From contig JBPOJE010000104.1 in assembly GCA_052033935.1 (NCBI GenBank), positions 1-28,644 on the forward strand: a stretch of DNA of 28,644 bases. The letters run 5' to 3'. Below the pieces are notes generated by a model that saw only the letters and a program-made list of their open reading frames with translations, was not told where the DNA came from and searched no databases. The position numbers were made by a program, and so were the translations under genes. Source of the stretch: JAGVUD01 sp052033935. GTDB taxonomy: Bacteria; Armatimonadota; UBA5829; DSUL01. Shown here piece after piece: positions 22,501 to 28,644 of this stretch; within the stretch, counting starts at the first letter, position 1, and the number at the start of each line of letters is the position of its first letter.

Positions 22501-25272
22501 TCACAGATCAACGAACGAGAACCGGCTGTCGAACCACTCCGGGTCCTCCTCGCGCAGCCGCCGGTGGCGTCCTTCGTGGCAGGTAACGATGATGATCTGG
22601 TTCTCCCGCAGAAGTTCGCCGCCAACCAGCCGCATCCCGCGCTCGAAGCGCTCGTCGTCCCAGGTTAGAAACGGGTCGTCGAGCAGCAGCGGCAGCGGCT
22701 CCTCGCGCGAAAGCGCGCGGCAGATGCCGAGACGGCAGGCAAGCCACACCTGATCCTTCGCGCCGGTGGAGAGGTGCGCCCCGACCTGCAGCGAATCGAG
22801 CCACGCGCCGCGCTCTTTGTCGTAGAGGCTGAAAGTGAGGTCTTCAGCGAACAGCACCCGGGACCAGCGCAGATCGAGTGTCTCCAGCAGATCGGTGACC
22901 GTATCATTCAGCCAGCCGGACCAGAGTTTCCGCGCCTCGGACCCCGCCTGAGCCAGCGCTTCGAGGGCGATGCCGGCGGCCTGTTGGAAGCGATGGGCAC
23001 GCGCCAGGTACTCCTCGAGCCGCGTGACGTCATCCTCCACGGCAGGCAGGTCCTGGCGGACGCGGGTGAGGGTCTCCCAGAGACCGAGGGACAGCTCCTG
23101 AATGCGGCTTCGGGTCTGGCTGAGGGCCGAGCGTGCGTTCTCAATCCGGGCATTGGCCTCGACGGGTGGAAGGGCAGCCTGATCGCTGGCATTCTGCACT
23201 TCGGGCTCCAGCTTGGCGCGCTCCTCGTTGAGCCGCGCGTGCTCGTCTTCGGGCAGAAGGCGCGCGCGGGCCGCCGGGAGCAGATCGGCGCGGACCATCC
23301 GCAGCCTTCGCGCCTGTGCCGCGCGGCTTGAGAACTGCTCCAGCGCCTGCCCTGAAGCGAGGTCAGGGGATATGCCCGCCGCGCGCCGGATGACTGCAAA
23401 CCGCTCCGAGAATTCGGCCTGCTTCTGCTGTGCTTCGCCCGCGGAAGCCTCAACGTCTTTCAGACGGCATTCCAGCCTGTCGCGGGTATCCCGCGCATCA
23501 ATCGCGGCGAAGGCCTGCTTGAGCAGTTCGGCGATCTGCCCGGAGACCGGGGCCGATGGGTCGAGCACGCGTCCGTAGTTCGCTACAATTTCTGTTGCCC
23601 GCTGGCGCAGGACGGCGGCTCCCTCTCGCGCGGCGACGAGGGTTTCGCGCAGTGAACGCCACCTGAGCAGATCGTGCCTGCCCGCCTGCCACTGCCGCCT
23701 TGCCTGGCAGGCCTGCTCCAGGCTGCCGAACCCAAGCGCGGCGGCGGCGCTCTGGGCCACCGTTCGCAGTTCGTCTGCCCGGTGCTGCCCGTCCCGCAGG
23801 CGGGCTTCGAGCACCGCCAGGCGGGCGCGAAGCCCCCGCTCGGCGCGCCCCCCGGCAAAAGCCCTCCAGCCGGCGATCAGCGTGAGCAGCGCGACAGCCG
23901 CCGCTCCCGGAAGATAGCCCGCGCCGATCAGCCCGCCTGCTGCCACAGCAAGAACCACCGCGACAGCCCACATTGCGGCGGACGAAGGGCGCATGGCCCC
24001 GAGCGCCGCCATCATGCCGTCACGCTCGGCCTCGAGCCTTGTCCGCTCGGGAGACCAGACTGCCTCGTTGTCCATATATGCCGCGAGCGGCTGCTGGTGT
24101 TGGGGTGACGCCTCTTCGAAGGCGGCGAGTAGCGTCTCAGCGTGCCCGGGACCGCCGGGAAGACGCGACACAGATTCAGCAGAGGACGTCTCGGCCGCGG
24201 CGAGTTCCCGCTCCGCCTTCTGTGCGAGCGCCACCAACGACTGCAGTGCACCCACCTGTTCGCGCGTGACATTCGACAGACTTCCCGCCGCATTGAGGTC
24301 CGCGACTGCCTGACGCAGACTTTCGCAGACCTCTTCCCGCTCCGCGCCAAGCTGCCCGGCCCGTTCCGCGGCCGCCTCGATGGAGGCGGACAGGCTCGCG
24401 GCGCGCTGCTCATCGCCCTCGGAGAACTCCTCCAGCCCGGCAAGCGCGGCGGCCTCCTTCTCAAACCTGCTGACTTCAGCCACCGCATTCTCGTGCGCGG
24501 ACAGCCGTTCGGATATCTCGGCCAGCCTTGCCCGCGCTCCGGCGGCCCGGGCATCATCCACGGCCGCCTCCAGCGCCGGCAGCTTCGCCCGCAGCTCTTC
24601 GAGCTCCTCAAATGCCGCCGCCTTGTCCGAACGCTCCTGAACGAGCGAATCCCTGCGATGCCTTGCCTTCTCCAGAGCCTCCGAGGCACGGTTGATGGCC
24701 GTTTTGATCTGAAGGGATCTTCCCTCGTGGCCGAGGACCTTCTGAAGCGCGGCTTCGATGTTCCGGCGGGCGGAATCCGCCGCGACATCCGAGCCGGAGA
24801 GCAGTTCCTCAAGCCGGGCGACGATTTCGCTCGAATCGGACAGCGACGCCTGCTCCTTGCCCGAAACACAGGCGATGCGGCGGAAATCGTCCCCGCCGAT
24901 CTCAAGCCACTCGCGGGAGGGCTCGTCCGTCAGATCGTGCGTCAGATCGGTGCCGGTGGTCAGGTCCTTTGCCTGGAAGCGGCCGCCACGGAAATCGTGG
25001 ATCAGGTGCACCTGCCTGTCGCGCACCGAGACGGCCGCCTCAACGCCGAACGCGCCGCCGTCCCACGGGTCGTAAATGGTTCGAAGGGGAACGTTGTTCT
25101 TGCTGGCGCGCTGTTTGGGCAGGCCGTAGAGGGCGGCGATGATCGCCTGCACAAGCGCCGTCTTGCCGCTTTCGTTCGGCTCGGCGACTATGGCGGCGCG
25201 CCCGGGTGGAAAAGTGAACTCCCGGTCCAAAAGCGTTCCGAACCCGCGTATCCGAAGGCTGTCAATTCTCAT
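22501..25272 (-). CDS. YhaN/SbcC-like AAA ATPase with membrane hairpin in the coiled coil
   Basis: 923-aa Rad50/SbcC-type SMC-like ATPase. The N-terminal lobe has MRIDSLRIRGFG and the P-loop EPNESGKT (31-38; the first Gly of the consensus is Glu). ACVSGKEQASL (134-144) is the Q-loop region. Long coiled coils (about 165-430 and 475-815) flank two adjacent hydrophobic segments (433-452 and 453-470), the arrangement of Bacillus YhaN. There is no CxxC zinc hook. The C-terminal lobe has the signature LSTGAKDQVWLACRL (834-848), Walker B PLLLDDPF (861-868) and the switch His in VTCHEGRH. It is expected to work with the adjacent phosphoesterase in DNA-end processing, probably at the membrane. Its ATG overlaps the partner gene by 11 nt. 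Confidence 0.88.
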   Translation of the reverse strand: MRIDSLRIRGFGTLLDREFTFPPGRAAIVAEPNESGKTALVQAIIAALYGLPKQRASKNNVPLRTIYDPWDGGAFGVEAAVSVRDRQVHLIHDFRGGRFQAKDLTTGTDLTHDLTDEPSREWLEIGGDDFRRIACVSGKEQASLSDSSEIVARLEELLSGSDVAADSARRNIEAALQKVLGHEGRSLQIKTAINRASEALEKARHRRDSLVQERSDKAAAFEELEELRAKLPALEAAVDDARAAGARARLAEISERLSAHENAVAEVSRFEKEAAALAGLEEFSEGDEQRAASLSASIEAAAERAGQLGAEREEVCESLRQAVADLNAAGSLSNVTREQVGALQSLVALAQKAERELAAAETSSAESVSRLPGGPGHAETLLAAFEEASPQHQQPLAAYMDNEAVWSPERTRLEAERDGMMAALGAMRPSSAAMWAVAVVLAVAAGGLIGAGYLPGAAAVALLTLIAGWRAFAGGRAERGLRARLAVLEARLRDGQHRADELRTVAQSAAAALGFGSLEQACQARRQWQAGRHDLLRWRSLRETLVAAREGAAVLRQRATEIVANYGRVLDPSAPVSGQIAELLKQAFAAIDARDTRDRLECRLKDVEASAGEAQQKQAEFSERFAVIRRAAGISPDLASGQALEQFSSRAAQARRLRMVRADLLPAARARLLPEDEHARLNEERAKLEPEVQNASDQAALPPVEANARIENARSALSQTRSRIQELSLGLWETLTRVRQDLPAVEDDVTRLEEYLARAHRFQQAAGIALEALAQAGSEARKLWSGWLNDTVTDLLETLDLRWSRVLFAEDLTFSLYDKERGAWLDSLQVGAHLSTGAKDQVWLACRLGICRALSREEPLPLLLDDPFLTWDDERFERGMRLVGGELLRENQIIIVTCHEGRHRRLREEDPEWFDSRFSFVDL

Positions 25273-26425
25273 CGGGGAAACTCACGGTTCTATCGTGGAT
25301 GGCATCCAGCCCCATCAGGAGGGCCGCTTCGCAGAGACCGACCTGCTCCGGTTCTGCCGCGCTCATCTCGCGAATGCGCCGCACAAACCGCCCTGGCAGC
25401 CCATCGGAGGCGGCCAGGGCATCGAGATCGTAGTCGGGCATCAGAGCGGAGCGGTCGCAGTGGAACGTGAAGAGTCGGCTCAGGAAGCCCTGCGGGAACG
25501 TGAAGTCGAGTTCTCGGGGCGCGCGCCCGGTCAGCTTCACATGCACCAGGTCTTCGTCGGCCGCCTCCGAAGCCGCTGACTCGACCGCCTCCATCACCTC
25601 GGGCAGCCCCCGGCTATCCACAGGAACTTCGAGCTGCCAAAACCGGCGCTTCGACACCGGGACACGCTCGATCTCGACCCGTTCGCTGTCCACCGTGCCC
25701 ACAAGCGCGACGCCTTCGCCGCACTCGTTCAGTCCGCGCCCCTGCGGGCAGCCGCTGTAGCCCCCGATGACCTCACCACCCGCGTTCTCGATGAGCGCGG
25801 GCGCGTGGTAGTGCCCGATTGCGGCCCAGTCGAAGCCCTGCCGCTCCAACTCAGCGGCGGTGAAAGGCAGGGTCTTTTCTTTTCCGGGCGCGCCCTCGAA
25901 CTCCCGCGATCCGTGAAACAGCAACACGCGCGCGGCGGCATCGGCGCGGGGGACATCCCCTGCGATCAGCCTCTCGCTCATCGTGCCGGCCCGGGTGTGC
26001 GCGATTCCCGTGATGCAGAACTCCTCGCCCGGAGACGTGAAGGTTTCGAAGTGCGGTTGGGTGAAGATATGTACGTTATCCGGCCACGCCATCTCCGGAT
26101 ACCGCTCGGCCCAGCCAGCATGGTAGGGGCTTCCCGGCCAGCAGGGGTCGTGGTTGCCGGGGGCAATAAACACGGGGATCGGCGCGATGGAGCGGAGGCA
26201 GGACACCGCCCACGAGACGTGCCGGGGAGCGACAGCATCGTCGTCGAACAGGTCGCCGGGTATCAGCACGGCGTGCACTTCACACTCGCGAGCCAGTGTC
26301 ATCGCCGCGCGAAACGAGGCGCTGACGCATTCGGCGACGTCGTCGCGTTGAGTCTGCGACAGCCAGCGCAGGTTCACTCTTGAGCCGAGATGAACATCGG
26401 ATACTTGCAGGAATCTGAACGCCAT
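25262..26425 (-). CDS. YhaO/SbcD-like metallophosphoesterase (DNA repair exonuclease family)
   Basis: 387-aa calcineurin-type phosphoesterase of the Mre11/SbcD group. All metal-site motifs are present: DVHLG (10-14), GDLFDD (57-62), GNHD (90-93), LFHGSR (169-174) and GHYH (204-207). The C-terminal part (about 250-387) is the capping region with a helical end, as in YhaO rather than the shorter generic phosphatases. It is the first gene of the pair; its last codons overlap the ATPase start (11 nt), indicating an obligate complex. A nuclease acting on DNA ends is the expected role. The ATG at 26425 has only a modest upstream GGG. It is divergent from the alpha-2-macroglobulin gene. Confidence 0.9.
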   Translation of the reverse strand: MAFRFLQVSDVHLGSRVNLRWLSQTQRDDVAECVSASFRAAMTLARECEVHAVLIPGDLFDDDAVAPRHVSWAVSCLRSIAPIPVFIAPGNHDPCWPGSPYHAGWAERYPEMAWPDNVHIFTQPHFETFTSPGEEFCITGIAHTRAGTMSERLIAGDVPRADAAARVLLFHGSREFEGAPGKEKTLPFTAAELERQGFDWAAIGHYHAPALIENAGGEVIGGYSGCPQGRGLNECGEGVALVGTVDSERVEIERVPVSKRRFWQLEVPVDSRGLPEVMEAVESAASEAADEDLVHVKLTGRAPRELDFTFPQGFLSRLFTFHCDRSALMPDYDLDALAASDGLPGRFVRRIREMSAAEPEQVGLCEAALLMGLDAIHDRTVSFPDEN

Positions 26426-26466
26426 GGCATTACCCGTTAGTAAGCGTTCGCGCTGACTGGGCTATC

Positions 26467-26495
26467 TTCCTGCGGAACGCGGGCTGCCGCAGGAA
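26467..26495. other. intergenic hairpin 1 (9-bp stem)
   Basis: Perfect stem TTCCTGCGG/CCGCAGGAA (26467-26475/26487-26495) with an 11-nt loop in the 122-bp divergent gap. It could be an operator or a leader structure for the alpha-2-macroglobulin mRNA. No clear promoter is visible near it. Confidence 0.4.
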
Positions 26496-26504
26496 AAGAG
26501 GGAT

Positions 26505-26526
26505 CCGCGGGGAAGGTTCCCCGTGG
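26505..26526. other. intergenic hairpin 2 (9-bp stem with one G-U)
   Basis: CCGCGGGGA (26505-26513) pairs with TCCCCGTGG (26518-26526) around an AGGT loop. It ends 21 bp before the ATG of the alpha-2-macroglobulin gene, near enough to affect translation if transcribed. Confidence 0.4.
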
Positions 26527-26547
26527 GGAAGGGACGATCAGGAAAGC

Positions 26548-28644
26548 ATGGGAGACACACGGCAGTCCCGGCCGCTGGCCGGCATTCTTCTCGTAGTCCT
26601 TGCGCTCGGGATCACGGCGGCAATGGTCTCGATTACGGTTGCGGGGGAGCCACGCGTGGGCACCCTGCGAGGCCGCGTTGTGGATGCGGGCGGGCAGCCT
26701 GTCGCGGGAGCCTACGTCACGGTTCCAGACGTGAACGAAGACGATACCCGCGATGTAATGACGGATGAAGACGGCTTCTGGCGCGCCGCCAGGGTCCCGG
26801 TGGGATACCACGAGATCACAGCCATGCGCCGAGGATTCCGGCCGGGCAGCCAGAGGAGCGGCTCGCTGAATGAGGGAGAGACTCTCACCACGCCCATTAT
26901 CGTGCTGCGCCCTCAGGCTGATTCCGCCTTCCTCTACTCCCTCTCGCAGAACGTGATGCCCGGCGAGCGGATGCAGTTGTCCATCAGCGGCACGTGCAAA
27001 GAACCCGAGGCCAGGGTCAGGTTTGCCATCTTCCCTTATGATCTTGCATCGGCGCAGACGGGACAAGGAACGAGACTCAGCGATCCCGCCAGTCTCCTGG
27101 ATGGCTCGCGGGAGCCGGTCTGGTCGTGGGAGCGGACGTACAGCACCTCGGACAAAGACGGCTCGTTCTCGGGCGAGCCGGGCACGCCGCCGCTCGACCG
27201 CACAGGCACCTACATCATTGTCGCCAGAGTGGGCGATGTCACCCCCTGCCAGACCGTCAATGTCACCAACCTGAGCGCGGTCGTGAAGCGTGACGGCGGC
27301 GAGATGGTGGTCTGGTGCGTAAAGAGCAAGAGCGGTGCCCCTGTGCCCGGAGCGTCGGTTGAGGCATTCAGGGACGGCGAGATCGTCGCGTCGGGCATGG
27401 CGGACAGCGGCGGCATCTTCCGGACGGGCGTTGCCGGTGAGGGAGAGACCGTCGTTCTTGTCCGCGGCGGAGGCTCGCTGGCCATCGCGCGGAACTGGCA
27501 TTACGCCAGCCCAAGGCGGGACAGCCTCATCTACACCGACCGTCCCATCTATCGCCCCGGACACACTGTCTGCTTCAAAGGCATCTTCCGCAAGCAGAAG
27601 CCGGGCGGATTCGACGCCGCTTCGAGCAGGCCGGTGCTGTTCAAGATCGAGGATCCGGAAGGAGCGACCGTGGCCAGCATCCCCGCCACCACGAACGCCA
27701 ACGGAACGGCGGACGGCAAATGGACCATCGGCGAGGACGCGCGGCTGGGAAGGTATTCGCTCACGGTGAATCTGGACGGCGCGCACTATTACGCCGGGTT
27801 CTCGGTGGAGGAGTACCGCAAGCCGGAGTACGCCGCCAGCCTCAGCATCAAGCAGAACTACCACATAAGCGGGGAGCCGCTGAAGGCCACTCTGCGCTCG
27901 AACTACTACTTCGGGGCACCCGTGGCGCGGGCCGAGGTCACCTACGTTGTGTACAGCTCCGAGTACTACTTCTGGGACTATGAGAACGATTTCGAGTCGT
28001 GGTTCGCGGAAGACGAGGAGGGCTACGGCTACGCGTACGGCGGATATGGGGACGTTGTCACGGAGGGACGCGACGTCACGGACGAAAACGGGGAGCTTCA
28101 GATAGAGCTGGGCACCCAGGGGGTGGAGGACGCCTCGCGCTACACGATCGAGGCGCGCGTGGTGGATGCGTCCATGCGCGAGGTTGTGACCCGCGCGGAC
28201 ACGCTGGTGGTTCCGGCGGACTTTCGTATTCAGGCCGAGCCGCGGCGATACGTCGTGAAGCCGGGCGCGGAGGCGGTCTTCGACGTGAAGACGATGGACT
28301 GGGACGGCAAGCCCGCCCCGAATAAGACACTCGAAGCGGAGATCGAGTGGGTGTCCTGGGGGCGGCATTCCGAGAAGCGCAGCCTTGCCGCGGCCCTGAC
28401 CGTGACGACCGGGCAGGACGGGCGCGGCGTACTCCGGTGGAAGCCCGACGAGGAAGGGTATGTGGAGGTGACCTTCCGAGGCAAGGACCCGGCCGGACGA
28501 GTGGCGCGCGGAACCGCGGGTCTGTATGTGGCGAGTGAGACCTGCGAGGGCTTCGAAGAGAAGCGCCCGGACAACCCGCTGACCGTTGTCGCGGACAAGA
28601 AGATGTACCGGCACGGCGACACGGCGCGGCTTCTGATCAACACG
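26548..28644 (+). CDS. alpha-2-macroglobulin family protein, N-terminal part (runs off the window)
   Basis: At least 699 aa, open to the right edge. AGGAAAG precedes ATG 26548. An N-terminal hydrophobic segment (about 10-32) is a signal peptide or anchor; no lipobox Cys is present, unlike most bacterial members. A carboxypeptidase-regulatory-like domain comes first (about 38-115: GRVVDAGGQPVAGAYVTVPD). MG-type beta-sandwich domains follow, with the hallmark IYTDRPIYRPGHTVCFKG near 328-345, VEEYRKPEYAASL, and a Tyr/Glu/Asp-rich insert near 475-500. The fragment ends in the next MG strand (YRHGDTARLLIN). The family acts as a protease-trapping defence of the periplasm. The bait region and any thioester CxEQ motif lie beyond the window. 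Confidence 0.9.
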   Translation, partial: MGDTRQSRPLAGILLVVLALGITAAMVSITVAGEPRVGTLRGRVVDAGGQPVAGAYVTVPDVNEDDTRDVMTDEDGFWRAARVPVGYHEITAMRRGFRPGSQRSGSLNEGETLTTPIIVLRPQADSAFLYSLSQNVMPGERMQLSISGTCKEPEARVRFAIFPYDLASAQTGQGTRLSDPASLLDGSREPVWSWERTYSTSDKDGSFSGEPGTPPLDRTGTYIIVARVGDVTPCQTVNVTNLSAVVKRDGGEMVVWCVKSKSGAPVPGASVEAFRDGEIVASGMADSGGIFRTGVAGEGETVVLVRGGGSLAIARNWHYASPRRDSLIYTDRPIYRPGHTVCFKGIFRKQKPGGFDAASSRPVLFKIEDPEGATVASIPATTNANGTADGKWTIGEDARLGRYSLTVNLDGAHYYAGFSVEEYRKPEYAASLSIKQNYHISGEPLKATLRSNYYFGAPVARAEVTYVVYSSEYYFWDYENDFESWFAEDEEGYGYAYGGYGDVVTEGRDVTDENGELQIELGTQGVEDASRYTIEARVVDASMREVVTRADTLVVPADFRIQAEPRRYVVKPGAEAVFDVKTMDWDGKPAPNKTLEAEIEWVSWGRHSEKRSLAAALTVTTGQDGRGVLRWKPDEEGYVEVTFRGKDPAGRVARGTAGLYVASETCEGFEEKRPDNPLTVVADKKMYRHGDTARLLINT

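Noticed and set aside
24142..25470. 442-codon plus-strand frame opposite the YhaN-like ATPase
   Set aside because: Antisense shadow of a coiled-coil gene with strong conserved motifs on the minus strand.
26437..28614. 725-codon open frame on the minus strand opposite the macroglobulin gene
   Set aside because: It is antisense to a frame with clear family motifs, and its product is Arg/His/Val-rich with no domain. Long antisense frames are common in GC-rich coding DNA.
1..28644. tRNA, rRNA, CRISPR, transposase or integrase
   Set aside because: I looked for T-loop-like strings, regularly spaced repeats and recombinase motifs and found none that hold. GTTCGAA-like strings lie inside coding genes.

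Overview
This window is GC-rich bacterial DNA, densely packed, with short intergenic gaps, strong GGAGG-type ribosome binding sites, frequent TTG/GTG starts and sigma70-like promoters. The core genes (ftsK, rimO, gltX, nrdR) show it is chromosomal. Large secreted carbohydrate-active proteins (CBM9-like/GH99-like, GHL10 family), an alpha-2-macroglobulin and a YhaO/YhaN-like pair suggest a free-living, saccharolytic, deep-branching bacterium. Armatimonadota or a relative is my best guess, but the sequence alone does not prove it.

Layout. (1) 88-2488, plus strand: a two-gene cassette of an EcoRI-type adenine methyltransferase and a DUF262-HNH nuclease, 1 bp apart. A 72-bp palindromic mini-repeat and a fragment of it follow. 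This is the accessory, defence-like part and may continue left of the window. (2) 2642-4604, minus strand: a nitroreductase and two small exported proteins of unknown function, apparently read from a promoter at 4660-4687 that has an inverted repeat between its -35 and -10. (3) 4699-13125, minus strand: a long probable operon, ftsK, rimO, a 609-aa protein with repeated winged-helix-like segments, gltX, and two small amidohydrolase-fold proteins that lack the usual metal ligands. The last three genes are joined by 14-nt overlaps. (4) 13318-15972, plus strand, divergent from ftsK: nrdR, a small DUF2007-like protein, an Lrp/AsnC regulator with a near-consensus promoter, and a class I/II aminotransferase. 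(5) 15969-22359: a 1128-aa exported CBM9-like/GH99-like/Ig-like protein coupled to the aminotransferase by ATGA, a PfkB sugar kinase on the opposite strand overlapping its 3' end, and a divergent exported GHL10-family hydrolase. (6) 22501-26425, minus strand: a YhaN/SbcC-like ATPase and a YhaO/SbcD-like phosphoesterase, overlapping by 11 nt. (7) 26548 to the right edge, plus strand: the N-terminal 699 residues of an alpha-2-macroglobulin.

The best candidate for an under-described system is the methyltransferase/DUF262-HNH pair: DUF262 nucleases are best known as modification-dependent (type IV-like) enzymes, so a partner methyltransferase is notable. Next come the paired metal-less amidohydrolase-fold proteins coupled to gltX, and the multi-wing protein between rimO and gltX. 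No tRNA, rRNA, CRISPR array, transposase or integrase was recognised. No stretch longer than 300 bases lacks a gene.
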